Source: Segetibacter sp. (lineage in GTDB: Bacteria; Bacteroidota; Bacteroidia; Chitinophagales; Chitinophagaceae). Taken from it: DNA of 64,000 nucleotides. Below, one piece after another: positions 53,999-63,284 of the stretch; position 1 is the stretch's first letter, and every line of letters begins with the position of its first letter. The notes under the pieces were generated by a model that was given only the letters and a program-made list of their open reading frames with translations, was not told the DNA's origin and did no database searches. The position numbers were made by a program, and so were the translations under genes. The stretch covers positions 1 to 64,000 of the forward strand of contig JAJKIP010000030.1 of assembly GCA_021154405.1 (NCBI GenBank), given 5' to 3'.

Positions 53999-55105
53999 TC
54001 AGCTGCACCATTTGCTGATCATGTTTTCTCCAATAGAAGCGCCTAACCCCGGTATATCTGGAATTGTGATTACCCCATTCCTGCTATAAATAATTCCCCC
54101 TGTAACGGGATCTTCACTAAACATAAGGGCAGTATCAAAATCAAAATGCTCTATTAATGGATGACAGAGAGAGAAATGAGCAAAAGCTGTCATGGCCAGG
54201 CGTGATTCTACAAATCCTCCAACCTGCAAATGAATAGCTGCGTCTGCTGCCAGCTTTACAATTTTCAAAGCTTTAAATATACCACCCGATTTACCCAGTT
54301 TGATATTCATATAATCACAGGCCTTTAAATTGATCAATCTTTCCGCATCATGTTCATCCCCACAACTTTCATCAGCCATGATCGGGATAGGGCTTGCTCT
54401 TCTTATTGAAGGAAGTTTCATGAAATCCCAGCGGGGAATGGGTTCCTCACAATGCTGTATATCAAAGGGTGAAAGTGCGTTAAGTGTTTCAATGGCTTCC
54501 TCAGCATTCCATCCCTGATTGGCATCAATGCGTAATGGAATTTCTTTTCCTACCGCCTGGCGTATAGCCCTCATGCGCTGAACATCTTTTTTACCATCCT
54601 TTCCCAGTTTTACTTTTATGGCAGTATAACCTTCGCCCTTTATTTTAAGGGCATCCTGTGCCATCTTTTCTGGTTCACCAATACTCACGGTATAATCTGT
54701 AGCAATGATCTTGCTTTTATCTCCACCCAGGAATTTATACAGGGGAACTTCAGCGTGCTGCGCAGCAATATCATACAGAGCCATATCAAATGCGCTCTTG
54801 ATGCTGGTGTTGCCATAGATCAGCTTATCCATTTCCTCAACCCTCTCTTCAATGTCCAATGCATTCTTACCCTTGAATAAAGTTGCAAAATAGCCACCAA
54901 CTGTATAACAGGTATCCTGGCTTTCACCACTAATGGCCATATAAGGACTGCATTCCCCAAAACCGGTGATCCCTTCACTGGTTTGGATCTTAACCAGCAC
55001 ATTCCTTGCAAAATCATCCCTTCCCAGAGAAGTGATAAATGGCTCTTTAAGAGGAATAGATAATTTAAACAATTCAATTTTCTGGATCAGTAATGGCTGT
55101 TGCAT
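53999..55105 (-). CDS. Dipeptide epimerase (L-Ala-D/L-Glu type, enolase superfamily)
   Basis: A 368-residue enolase-superfamily enzyme. Seen: the general base KxK in AIKVKLGKDG, metal ligands in IDANQGW, HCEEPIP and MADESCG, and the second base Lys in MNIKLGKSGG. This pattern fits dipeptide epimerases, of which the L-Ala-D/L-Glu type recycles murein peptides. The S46 peptidase gene nearby (55819) fits a peptide-use setting. The precise dipeptide cannot be read from sequence. Confidence 0.85.
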   Translation of the reverse strand: MQQPLLIQKIELFKLSIPLKEPFITSLGRDDFARNVLVKIQTSEGITGFGECSPYMAISGESQDTCYTVGGYFATLFKGKNALDIEERVEEMDKLIYGNTSIKSAFDMALYDIAAQHAEVPLYKFLGGDKSKIIATDYTVSIGEPEKMAQDALKIKGEGYTAIKVKLGKDGKKDVQRMRAIRQAVGKEIPLRIDANQGWNAEEAIETLNALSPFDIQHCEEPIPRWDFMKLPSIRRASPIPIMADESCGDEHDAERLINLKACDYMNIKLGKSGGIFKALKIVKLAADAAIHLQVGGFVESRLAMTAFAHFSLCHPLIEHFDFDTALMFSEDPVTGGIIYSRNGVITIPDIPGLGASIGENMISKWCS

Positions 55106-55127
55106 GAAGGTGTTTTATGAAAGAAGC

Positions 55128-55793
55128 TTAAAACAGTACTCTTATTCCCAGGTTTAAAGAACCTATAAATGGAGCATTATCATAGATATAAATAAATCGA
55201 CTTGGATAGTCCGTAATCGGAACAAGTGCCCGTCCCTCCATATACAGGAAAACATCAGCACCCACAGGTTTCTCATACCCCAGAGAAAAGTCAGCCGTGA
55301 GTCGTTTGAAATGCGCTGAGCCCTCCAAAACCTGTACATCATATTTGGAAGTATCAATATTAACGGAATAGAAATTTTCTATCCTGCCAATCATCAATCC
55401 CCATCCTGCAGACGCATACAGGTTCCACTTGTCTTCTGCATTGAAGGCGCCTTTCAGGTAATGTTTCCAACCCAGCGAAACATGCCTGATACTCATCCGG
55501 GCTTTATTCGAAAACGAAATTTGCTGCGGGGCGGTTGTTGGCTGTTTGGCTGTTGCCTTAAGTTGATTATGGAAAATACCTTTGCTATAATATACCAGCC
55601 AGGCATAGGCCTGATCCTTTGGTGTGAAATGAAAATTACCAGTTACGGTTTGGCCAAGAGCCCAGAATCTTTGTTGTTTCCTCAAACTGCGTAAAACATT
55701 CACATCAGTGGAAAGACTAAAACGGGTTTGCTGGGCAAGCAAAGAAGATAAAGGAAATAACAGAATAAGAAATATGTAGCCTGATTTTTTCAA
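55128..55793 (-). CDS. Outer-membrane beta-barrel-like protein
   Basis: A 221-residue secreted protein with a signal peptide ending SLLAQ (about 21). The rest alternates polar and aromatic/hydrophobic residues, ends in a terminal Phe (IRVLF) as many outer-membrane barrel proteins do, and shows Tyr/Trp girdles. It starts at TTG (55793); no ATG precedes the signal peptide in frame. It sits between dipeptide epimerase and the peptidase, 22 bases after the epimerase start. Role unknown. Confidence 0.65.
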   Translation of the reverse strand: MKKSGYIFLILLFPLSSLLAQQTRFSLSTDVNVLRSLRKQQRFWALGQTVTGNFHFTPKDQAYAWLVYYSKGIFHNQLKATAKQPTTAPQQISFSNKARMSIRHVSLGWKHYLKGAFNAEDKWNLYASAGWGLMIGRIENFYSVNIDTSKYDVQVLEGSAHFKRLTADFSLGYEKPVGADVFLYMEGRALVPITDYPSRFIYIYDNAPFIGSLNLGIRVLF

Positions 55794-55818
55794 GCCATGA
55801 AATTACTTTAAAACTCAA

Positions 55819-57984
55819 TCACTTCACAATCTTCAGCTCTTTGATAAGGTTGGAAGCTCCGCCCAGCTTGTCGATGCACCAGAGCACGTATCTTATATCC
55901 ACACAAATAGTACGGACCTGTTCTTTATCAAATGCCATTTTATGGCTCAGCGCCTCATAATTACCATCAAAAGCAAGTCCAATTAATTCTCCATTACCAT
56001 TGAGAACCGGTGAACCTGAATTACCTCCTGTAATATCATTGGTTGTAATAAAACCCGTAACCAGGTCCTTGCGAACAGGATCAGCATATGGGCCAAAATC
56101 CTTTTTCTTCAACAACTCAATCTGTTTCGCCGGCAAATCAAATTCATAATCTCCGGGAATGTATTTTTCCAGTATGCCTTTTGAAGTAGTAACATAATCA
56201 TATTGAACACCATCTCTTGGACGATAAGCCTTAACGGCCCCATAAGTCATTCGCATCGTAAAAGTGGCATCGGGATACATCATTTTTGCTTTTACCGGAT
56301 CCATTTGCATTATGCCTTTCAGGTACAGGCGCCCGAGGTCCATATTCTTTGCATTGAATTGCTGGTAATAGGGCGAATATTTGCTTATATAGTTTGAATA
56401 AAATGCATTGGCATAATAAAACGCAGGGTCGCCCTGTAGCACATTAGCATCAGGATGAGCCATGAACGCATTCCATTTTGTATCATCAAATATGAATGTT
56501 TTACTGAAAATATCAGCCGCCAGTTTTTCAAATGTCTCCTGCTTGTCCAAAGCGCCATACTGGTTACGGATAGTTCCATATATGCCGATAGGGTGCTGGT
56601 CCTTGGGTATATTCTCATAAAAGAGTTTAAGAATGACAGCAACAATATGCTGGTCGGATATTTTATTTTCTTCAGAAAGGAAATGTGTGCGATAGTTATT
56701 GGCTGCATCCAATGCTTTTTTCAGGTCTGCCTGCGATGCACTCGTTTTTACCAGCGCAGCCTCTACAGGAATAAGCATGGTAGAAAATTCAAAAAGAGAA
56801 GATCCAAAAATGCCTTCATTGATATACATCCGGTGTTTGGCATATTTTGTCCAGGCTTTGTAAGCATCACTCCATTCAGCGAAAATTCCCTGGAATTCCG
56901 GTTTCCCATCTGCCCACTTTATAAAGGCTTCCTCAGCCTTTTTCTTCTGGCCATATACATCATGTTTGATCAGCTGCTTTGTTTCTCCGTCATAAAACTT
57001 CCAGTAATTGGCAACCATGGCATAGGAGGGAGATAATTGTAATTTTGTAGCCGGGTCTTTCTTCATTTCATCCATCATGTATTTCAATCTCACTTCGCGA
57101 AGGCTTACAAGAGTGGGGTTATTAATTTCAGTGGCGAGCTGAACACCATAAGAAGTTTCATACCGGTTAGTACTTCCGGGATAACCCCATATCATCGCAA
57201 AATTGTTTTCTTTCACACCTTTGAGTGAAACCGGTAAATACCATTTGGGTTTAAGAGGAATATTGCCTGCATCATATTTGGCTGATTTGCCATCGGGACT
57301 TGTGTAAACGCGGTAGATAGAGTAATCACCTGTATGGCGAGGCCACTCCCAATTATCTGTATCGCCTCCAAACTTTCCAACGCTTTCAGGTGGTGCACCT
57401 GCCAGGCGAACATCATAATACCGCTGGTAAACAAATGCAATGAACTGGTTGCCTTTGAAAAGTGCATTCACGCGTGTTTCTATACTTTGTGTGGGATCAC
57501 TCATCCGTCTATTGATCCCGGCAAGCACCGCTGATTGCTTTTGCCATCTTTCAAGCCCGCTCTTATCGCCGAGTGAATCCATCACTTCTTTGGTTACATC
57601 TTCAACCCGCAAAAGAAATTGAACGGTGATGTCGGTAGGAATTTCCTCCCCTTTATTGGAAGCATAAAATCCATCTCTTAAATAATTGTGGTCTACAGTG
57701 CTGGCGCCTGCAATTGCATCATAACCGCAATGATGGTTGGTGAAAAGTAATCCTTCAGCACTTACCACCTCTCCTGTACATCCACTTCCGAATATGACAA
57801 TGGCGTCTTTCAGAGAGGCCTTATTGATATTGTAGAGTTGTTCTTTTGTGAGCTTCAAACCTTTCTTCACCATGTCATTATAAACCTGCTGACCCAGCAG
57901 GAACGGGAGCCACATACCTTCATCCGCCAAAGAGCGTAAAACCAGTAAAAACAGCAACGCAACCGTTAATAAGAATTTCTTCAT
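55819..57984 (-). CDS. S46-family dipeptidyl-peptidase (DPP7/DPP11 type)
   Basis: A 721-residue secreted serine peptidase that releases dipeptides. Signal peptide ends SLADEGMW; residues after follow the family. Seen: the His motif FTNHHCGYDAI and the Ser motif TGGNSGSPVLN; the Asp was not assigned. Counting from the catalytic Ser, the specificity position 18 residues later is Gly (FDGNYE), the DPP7 (hydrophobic P1) state, and not Arg of DPP11. ATG 57984 gives the signal peptide directly. It is periplasmic and suits peptide nutrition. Confidence 0.92.
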   Translation of the reverse strand: MKKFLLTVALLFLLVLRSLADEGMWLPFLLGQQVYNDMVKKGLKLTKEQLYNINKASLKDAIVIFGSGCTGEVVSAEGLLFTNHHCGYDAIAGASTVDHNYLRDGFYASNKGEEIPTDITVQFLLRVEDVTKEVMDSLGDKSGLERWQKQSAVLAGINRRMSDPTQSIETRVNALFKGNQFIAFVYQRYYDVRLAGAPPESVGKFGGDTDNWEWPRHTGDYSIYRVYTSPDGKSAKYDAGNIPLKPKWYLPVSLKGVKENNFAMIWGYPGSTNRYETSYGVQLATEINNPTLVSLREVRLKYMMDEMKKDPATKLQLSPSYAMVANYWKFYDGETKQLIKHDVYGQKKKAEEAFIKWADGKPEFQGIFAEWSDAYKAWTKYAKHRMYINEGIFGSSLFEFSTMLIPVEAALVKTSASQADLKKALDAANNYRTHFLSEENKISDQHIVAVILKLFYENIPKDQHPIGIYGTIRNQYGALDKQETFEKLAADIFSKTFIFDDTKWNAFMAHPDANVLQGDPAFYYANAFYSNYISKYSPYYQQFNAKNMDLGRLYLKGIMQMDPVKAKMMYPDATFTMRMTYGAVKAYRPRDGVQYDYVTTSKGILEKYIPGDYEFDLPAKQIELLKKKDFGPYADPVRKDLVTGFITTNDITGGNSGSPVLNGNGELIGLAFDGNYEALSHKMAFDKEQVRTICVDIRYVLWCIDKLGGASNLIKELKIVK

Positions 57985-58067
57985 TTTTTCCTCATGTTTT
58001 CTGGGTTGCAAACCTACTACAAAATGAGGCCGGAGCCAAGCGTGCCCAGGCTTATATGCTGAGTGGT

Positions 58068-58162
58068 AAGACAGGCAGTTTAAGCTCTAAATTCGAGTGC
58101 TTTAGAGAGCCGGGTAATCGGATCGATGCTGAAATTATCCGATTAAACTGCAATTCTGTCTT
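58068..58162. other. Nested inverted-repeat structure, candidate structured RNA or regulatory element
   Basis: A 95-base multi-branch fold in the gap between the peptidase and the hypothetical protein. P1: AAGACAG 58068-58074 pairs CTGTCTT 58156-58162. P2: CAGTTTAA 58076-58083 pairs TTAAACTG 58143-58150. P3: CTCTAAA 58085-58091 pairs TTTAGAG 58101-58107. P4: TAATCGGAT 58115-58123 pairs ATCCGATTA 58137-58145. P2 and P4 compete for 58143-58145. Neither strand ends with a T run, so it is not a simple terminator. No family was recognised. Confidence 0.5.
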
Positions 58163-58183
58163 TTGATACGAAAATTATCGGAG

Positions 58184-58606
58184 TTAATCCATGCTTGCCA
58201 GGGAGGCATCATCCACAATCTTACTCGGAACTTTTACTCTATAACTGAGTTGAATATTTTTCCTGGGAGATCGTATCAGGAAAGTAACATCATCTGATTC
58301 GGTGAGGCGGGTTAACCTGATCTTTTTCCTGAAATTCTTTCCAGAATAGGATTGTTGGAACAAAACATCTCCGGATTCATTCAGGACCATCAATTTAAAA
58401 TCAGATCCGGAATTATTATTGTATTTCAGATTGAATAATAGAACATCATTGTCTCCTTCAATATACTTCACCTTCATTTCAGGAGGGTTTTCATTAATTG
58501 CCAGCTGTTGAGCAAAAATCGGTGAATTCATTAATGAAAACAGCAGGAGAACTGCAGATACACCAACTACCCTGGTTACGTTACTGGCGGACTTTAATGG
58601 ATGCAT
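58184..58606 (-). CDS. Small secreted hypothetical protein
   Basis: A 140-residue exported protein: positive N-terminus, hydrophobic segment VVGVSAVLLLFSLM, signal cleavage near IFAQQ, then a beta-rich domain (about 35-130) with Val/Leu/Ser/Arg alternation. The middle, VLFNLKYNNNSGSDFKLM, is like Ig-fold strands. Similar small secreted beta proteins occur in Bacteroidota without assigned function. The 199-base gap up to the peptidase gene holds the nested inverted-repeat element. Confidence 0.6.
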   Translation of the reverse strand: MHPLKSASNVTRVVGVSAVLLLFSLMNSPIFAQQLAINENPPEMKVKYIEGDNDVLLFNLKYNNNSGSDFKLMVLNESGDVLFQQSYSGKNFRKKIRLTRLTESDDVTFLIRSPRKNIQLSYRVKVPSKIVDDASLASMD

Positions 58607-58689
58607 ACGTTCGGTTTAAAAAGGATCCTAAAAATGGTTTTACATCTCTTTCTTTAAGCAAGCAGTAAGGTATTGGGTATTCATACCAA

Positions 58690-58707
58690 TCCCGATTGTA
58701 TTCGGGA
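58690..58707. repeat. Short palindrome TCCCGA/TCGGGA
   Basis: A 6-bp inverted repeat (TCCCGA at 58690, TCGGGA at 58702) with a TTGTAT loop, followed by GGGG. It is in the gap downstream of obg and resembles intergenic TCCCGAT-type palindromes seen in Bacteroidota genomes. It is a repeat candidate only. Confidence 0.45.
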
Positions 58708-58727
58708 GGGGAGCGGGGCAGGAATAA

Positions 58728-58770
58728 TCAGAAAAAATGATTGCCTGCTTCCATTTAAATAAAGCAGGCA
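58728..58770 (-). terminator. Intrinsic terminator after obg
   Basis: The minus strand reads TGCCTGCTT, a 10-base loop, then AAGCAGGCA (9-bp perfect stem), followed by ATCATTTTTTC. It lies about 70 bases past the obg stop. Stem and T run fit a factor-independent terminator. Confidence 0.8.
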
Positions 58771-58839
58771 TCTACCCGAATTTAGAATTTTTTTCCGGGC
58801 TGGAGAAAATTTTTATGGCTACCCCGATAATTATCTGGG

Positions 58840-59841
58840 TTAAGAAACCGGAGTGTTGAGCACTTTCCACAAAAGGTCTTTTAATTCCACAAGGCCCTTG
58901 CCGGTAACAGAAGAGATAAATAAATGGGGAATATCAGCAGGTAATTCCTTTTCAATAGCGCTGATGAGTTCTTCATCAAGCATATCCGATTTACTGATAG
59001 CTATCACAAACTGCTTATGCAGGAGTTCAGGATTATATTGCTCCAGTTCCCTGACCAATATGTCAAATTCTTTCTTATGATCCGGACTGTCTGCGGGTAT
59101 CAGGAATAAAAGAATGGAATTCCGTTCAATATGCCTTAGAAAGCGATGACCGAGCCCCTTTCCTTCTGCAGCGCCTTCAATTATTCCGGGAAGATCAGCA
59201 ATGCAAAAGCTTTTTCCATCTCTGTATTCCACCATACCCAAATTGGGAGTCAATGTGGTAAACGCATAATCAGCTACCTTGGGTTTGGCCGCAGTTACTA
59301 CAGATAATAATGTGGATTTACCAGCATTCGGAAAACCAACCAATCCAACATCAGCCAGCACTTTTAATTCAAGCACCTTCCAGCCTTCTATTCCGGGTAA
59401 TCCTGGTTGAGCATACTCAGGCGCCTGGTTGGTAGGAGTGGCAAAATTGCTATTGCCTAAACCACCCTTGCCGCCGGGTAACCAGATAACTTCCTGGCCA
59501 TCCTCCAATATTTCTACTTCCTTGTTTCCCGTTTCCTCATCAACTGCTATAGTTCCCAGAGGCACATCAATGATCACATCTTTTCCAAATCGGCCGGTCC
59601 TGTTATTACCCATTCCACCTTCCCCGTTTTCCGCAAGCACATTTTTGTAATAGCGTAAATGGAGCAGGGTCCAGACATTACTGTTCCCTTTCAGGATGAT
59701 ATGTCCACCGCGACCGCCATCTCCACCGTCAGGTCCGCCAAGTGCCGTAAATTTATTCCGCATAAAGTGCTTACAACCAGCACCTCCATGTCCGCTGCGG
59801 CAAAAAATCCTTATCTGGTCAACAAAATTGCTCTTTTCCAA
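58840..59841 (-). CDS. obg: Ribosome-associated GTPase Obg/CgtA
   Basis: A 333-residue essential GTPase linked to 50S assembly and stress control. Seen: a Gly-rich Obg fold ([17 protein letters not shown]), G1 [12 protein letters not shown]3 [16 protein letters not shown], and G4 as SKSD in place of NKxD. I choose TTG 59841, which gives the family start [10 protein letters not shown] and leaves 24 bases after a TATATTTG box; an in-frame TTG at 59868 would overlap that box. The C-terminus is short, with no OCT extension. Confidence 0.94.
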   Translation of the reverse strand: MEKSNFVDQIRIFCRSGHGGAGCKHFMRNKFTALGGPDGGDGGRGGHIILKGNSNVWTLLHLRYYKNVLAENGEGGMGNNRTGRFGKDVIIDVPLGTIAVDEETGNKEVEILEDGQEVIWLPGGKGGLGNSNFATPTNQAPEYAQPGLPGIEGWKVLELKVLADVGLVGFPNAGKSTLLSVVTAAKPKVADYAFTTLTPNLGMVEYRDGKSFCIADLPGIIEGAAEGKGLGHRFLRHIERNSILLFLIPADSPDHKKEFDILVRELEQYNPELLHKQFVIAISKSDMLDEELISAIEKELPADIPHLFISSVTGKGLVELKDLLWKVLNTPVS

Positions 59842-59865
59842 TCGGTCTGCTTTTTGTTCAGTTTG

Positions 59866-59873
59866 CAAATATA
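59866..59873 (-). promoter_or_regulatory. Bacteroidota -7 element (TATATTTG) for obg
   Basis: The minus strand carries TATATTTG 24 bases before TTG 59841. It overlaps the alternative start at 59868 and so favours the shorter Obg. Confidence 0.55.
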
Positions 59874-59999
59874 GCTACGACGTACGAGCCCTGAGCCGAT
59901 AACCCGCTCCATCTGGCCTGAAAACGATAAAAAATAAAAATGAACCAGCGCATTTTTGCGTAACTCCAGCTGACTGATTAGAACAATAAAATTAAACAG

Positions 60000-60347
60000 A
60001 TGCAATACGCTATTTTGATTCTTTCACTAACAGTATTAATGTCTTCCACCTGCCACAAGGCGCAGGACTCGCACAAAATCCCTTCGTGTATTCAGCAGAA
60101 GATTGATGAAATAAGGGCCCAACCCAAATGGAATCCGCCTGCAGAGGTCAATGAATACCTGTACAATGATAAGCACGTTTATCTTTTCAGCAGCCCTTGC
60201 TGTGATCAGTATAATATGCTTTACAGCGAAGATTGTACGCCACTGTGTGCGCCTTCTGGTGGATACACCGGTCGCGGCAACGGAAAATGTGCTGATTTCA
60301 ATGAAAAGGCAAAGAAGTTAAGACTGGTCTGGAAAGATGAAAGATAA
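60000..60347 (+). CDS. Small cysteine-rich secreted protein (DUF6970-like)
   Basis: A 115-residue exported protein: hydrophobic N-terminus ILILSLTVLM and STC at 16-18, so possibly a lipoprotein with an atypical lipobox. The mature part has IPSCIQQKIDEI, FSSPCCDQYNMLY, and APSGGYTGRGNGKCADF. Five or six Cys suggest disulfides or metal binding. The arrangement matches DUF6970-type Bacteroidota proteins. A hairpin terminator follows in the opposite direction. Its function is unknown. Confidence 0.7.
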   Translation: MQYAILILSLTVLMSSTCHKAQDSHKIPSCIQQKIDEIRAQPKWNPPAEVNEYLYNDKHVYLFSSPCCDQYNMLYSEDCTPLCAPSGGYTGRGNGKCADFNEKAKKLRLVWKDER

Positions 60348-60371
60348 AAATGCCGGCCTTACGGGGCCGGC
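60345..60371 (-). terminator. Intrinsic terminator for the first type IX-secreted protein gene
   Basis: GCCGGCC (60352-60358) and GGCCGGC (60365-60371) form a 7-bp GC stem; on the minus strand it is followed by ATTTTTAT. It ends transcription of the gene at 60397. Confidence 0.8.
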
Positions 60372-60396
60372 TTGCAATTCAGTGAAGCACTGGTCT

Positions 60397-61629
60397 TTAC
60401 TGAACGACTATCTTTTTGGAGAAAATGGTAGCGCTGTTCTGGTCTACTACTTTCACCAGGTATATTCCTCTCTTTGTATTCTCGGGTAACTGAATAGATT
60501 CTGTTTGTCCTTTCCCATTCACCCTTGCAACGGAACGAATGGTCTGGCGTCCCAAAACATCTGAGACCAGAATGGTATAATTTCCCTCAGGCTGATTGAA
60601 TTGAACAGTGAACTGTTTTTTCAGTGTTGGGTTAGGATACAAACCAATTCTTGTATCTGGTACATCTGGTAAGGCAGCCAGTACTGAAGGGATCGCTGAT
60701 GAACGACGCGTAGCTAATAAATTGCTGTTGGCAAGATCAGAACTGCGCCATGCCATGGAGGATTCAATGGGAGTTGCATTCCAGGTAGAATTATCCAGGG
60801 AATACATTACGCCACTATTGGTAGCGCTGACAATTACAATCCTGTTATCAGTTCCAACAGCAGCGCCATTGGTAGTAAAATTTGCAGGTAATCCATTAAT
60901 GGCTCCCAGGTGCGTTGCAATTTTATTATTGATATTTATTTTAAAGACATGGTTGCGGGCTGAGAATACATACAGGTTATCATCATCATCTGCTATCATA
61001 TCTCCACCATAGCTGCTGCAGGAATTATGAACTGAAATAGTTTTATTAGCCTGGTCATCAACAACAGCCCCAAGATCAGTTATCGCAATTTTTTTACCAG
61101 TAGTGAAGCGAAGAAGGTGATTGCCATCATTGGTCAAGGCATATCCGTTTCCGTCATTACCAATAGCCATACGTGTAATAATATTACTCTGATCAGAAGC
61201 TTTCACCTTAAGTGCATCGTTGGCAGGAGTGTTAATGAAATATACTTTCATTGTTTTCAGATCGATATAACGAAGCTGATCAATGAACATGGGTGTATAA
61301 TACAATCGGCTGTTCTTTCTGTCATAGGCAATGGCAGCTACGCCTGTGCCGAAGGGTGCATTGGCAACAGTACCAAAACGGTCGTCTGAAAATGGGGTGC
61401 TGAACTGCTTTTTGGTGCTTGCATCATAAGGAAGCGGTTTGGCATCACTCCCATTCAGCAACACATCACTATAAGTATTCGATTGGAGGTCTATCTTGCG
61501 TAATACGTTCCAGTTGATGCCGTCCTTAACATTATCTGTAATTACATAAGCAAAACGATCGGCCTGGCTATACGCAGTATTCAAAAGAGTAAGAGAAACA
61601 GAGCAAATGAGAAGTAGATTTTTTCTCAT
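60397..61629 (-). CDS. Secreted protein with type IX sorting domain (1 of 2)
   Basis: A 410-residue exported protein. Signal peptide ends about residue 21 (NTAYSQ). The middle (about 30-310) has repeats of about 50 residues with Asp/Asn-rich strands, like a beta-propeller (YYTPMFIDQLRYIDL, LRFTTGKKIAI, VFSARNHVFKIN). The last 80 residues form a type IX secretion C-terminal sorting domain (IGLYPNPTLKKQF to SKKIVV). It is likely released or attached to the cell surface. Followed by its own terminator. Confidence 0.8.
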   Translation of the reverse strand: MRKNLLLICSVSLTLLNTAYSQADRFAYVITDNVKDGINWNVLRKIDLQSNTYSDVLLNGSDAKPLPYDASTKKQFSTPFSDDRFGTVANAPFGTGVAAIAYDRKNSRLYYTPMFIDQLRYIDLKTMKVYFINTPANDALKVKASDQSNIITRMAIGNDGNGYALTNDGNHLLRFTTGKKIAITDLGAVVDDQANKTISVHNSCSSYGGDMIADDDDNLYVFSARNHVFKININNKIATHLGAINGLPANFTTNGAAVGTDNRIVIVSATNSGVMYSLDNSTWNATPIESSMAWRSSDLANSNLLATRRSSAIPSVLAALPDVPDTRIGLYPNPTLKKQFTVQFNQPEGNYTILVSDVLGRQTIRSVARVNGKGQTESIQLPENTKRGIYLVKVVDQNSATIFSKKIVVQ

Positions 61630-61722
61630 AGACTAGGGTTTTTTAGGTTATACGAAAAGTAAATAGGGACATTTAAGGTACGATTATTCCCGAAGCAGGA
61701 AAATTAATTTTACGTGTCGGTA

Positions 61723-61757
61723 ATAAAAAAACCCCTCCGCAATCTGCCAGAGGGGCC
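61723..61757 (-). terminator. Intrinsic terminator for the second type IX-secreted protein gene
   Basis: CCCCTC (61732-61737) and GAGGGG (61750-61755) form a stem; the minus strand then reads TTTTTTTATT. It lies 64 bases past the stop at 61821, in the gap before the next gene. Confidence 0.88.
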
Positions 61758-61820
61758 AAGGTAATAAAACCCTGAGCATGTCCGTCCTAATAACTTATGC
61801 CCGTTTAATAAAATTCTGCA

Positions 61821-63284
61821 TTACCTGATCACTGAAAGCTTGCTGCTCAGAATTTCGTCATCAGCTACCACCTGAACGGTGTAAATTCCGGACTGCAGGT
61901 GGCTTTGGTTATTAAATGATATACTATTAATTCCTTCGTTCAATTGATTCTGTTGTTTCAATACAATCTTTCCTGAATTATCAATTACTCTTACCTCAAC
62001 ACTCTTCTTTGATTCACAACCTAACCTGATTGTTACAACGCCACCGCCGAATACCGGATTGGGGCTAATGATCAGGCTGGCCATTTGTTTCTGGTCTTTG
62101 CGAACCATGATCACATTGCTGTAAGAATATTTGCCATCGATATCAACCATTCTCAGCCGATAGTAAAATACATTTTCATATGAGCCATTGAGATCATCCG
62201 AGAACTGGTATTTGGGCTGAGCGATACCTGTCTTCGATTTTTCAGAAGCAATTGCCAGGTAATCACTGCCATTAGTGCTGCGTTCAACATCATAGCGGTC
62301 AAAATTCACTTCATTAGCGGTTTCCCAGCTCAGCAATGTTTTGGAACCATTATAGCTGCCGGAGAAAGCAAGTAACTTAACAGGTAATGTGATCTGTTGA
62401 GGGAAGTTGAAACATCCCAGCCTGGAACCATATTGTCTTACAGGCCTGCCGATATTACCACCGGCATTATAATCATATCCCATCCGGAATGTGATGGAAG
62501 GAAGGCTTCCCGAAAAAGAAAAGGAAGAAGCTACCTGTGCACATCTGGATACACCATCTCTTTCGCAAATACCACCTGCGTAACCAGTCCAGCTTGTGGC
62601 AACAGGATCTGTATAATTATAGGCAATAAGATCAGATGCGCTATTTGCAAGTACCAGGGGATTTGATACAGAGACCCTTTGGGCCATTCCTGTTTCACGG
62701 AACCAGCTGCCGGCAGTTCCGGAGGCTACATTCCCTGCATCATTACCGTCAATATCATAGTGTACATAGTTGATATTGCTCAGGTTTACTGTATTGGCAA
62801 AATCAGCATTGCTATTATTGTTTGTGCCAGTTGAATTTTTATAAAATTTCATGGTAAACTGTACATAACCTCTTCGGTTTGTACCATTCAGATTTACATC
62901 CGGACCAATACGTGGAGAAAAGAAACTTCCAATTGAATTGCCGGCCTGGTCATCTGCTGCATCATCGTCAATAGACTCCAGCGTGGCGTTGGAAATATCA
63001 TCAATAGTTACTTCCATGTTGACAGTAACTCCGCCTACAGTGGCAAAGTTGCGATAACGCCAAATGGCTCCTTCTCCAAGGTGATCGGGATTGTTACCTC
63101 TGTTATAAGCTCCGTTAATTGTGGAACTGATAACGGTTGATCCTCCCGCAGGACACACATCAATGAGTGCGTTTGTTGTACAATTGTTGGCATTACATGC
63201 CCCAGGATTTCCTGGAATGGTAGGTTGTGCCGCTACCACAAATACCGCAAAAAGCGATACGATTAATGAATAAAACTTGTTCAT
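61821..63284 (-). CDS. Secreted protein with type IX sorting domain (2 of 2)
   Basis: A 487-residue exported protein with signal peptide ending VVAAQ (about 21), Cys pair NANNCTTNA, an Asp/Asn-rich beta region (about 60-330) and an FN3-like segment (about 340-400, LLAFSGSYNGSKTLLSWETANEVNFDRYDVER in shorter form), then the type IX C-terminal domain (ISPNPVFGGGVV to KLSVIR). ATG 63284 was used; a longer open frame to 63467 adds no signal. Role is unknown; adhesion or extracellular binding is possible. Confidence 0.82.
   Translation of the reverse strand: MNKFYSLIVSLFAVFVVAAQPTIPGNPGACNANNCTTNALIDVCPAGGSTVISSTINGAYNRGNNPDHLGEGAIWRYRNFATVGGVTVNMEVTIDDISNATLESIDDDAADDQAGNSIGSFFSPRIGPDVNLNGTNRRGYVQFTMKFYKNSTGTNNNSNADFANTVNLSNINYVHYDIDGNDAGNVASGTAGSWFRETGMAQRVSVSNPLVLANSASDLIAYNYTDPVATSWTGYAGGICERDGVSRCAQVASSFSFSGSLPSITFRMGYDYNAGGNIGRPVRQYGSRLGCFNFPQQITLPVKLLAFSGSYNGSKTLLSWETANEVNFDRYDVERSTNGSDYLAIASEKSKTGIAQPKYQFSDDLNGSYENVFYYRLRMVDIDGKYSYSNVIMVRKDQKQMASLIISPNPVFGGGVVTIRLGCESKKSVEVRVIDNSGKIVLKQQNQLNEGINSISFNNQSHLQSGIYTVQVVADDEILSSKLSVIR

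Noticed and set aside
58815-58833. GATAATTATC palindrome near the obg stop
   Set aside because: Short AT palindrome with no T run on the useful side; the stem at 58741-58770 explains termination better.
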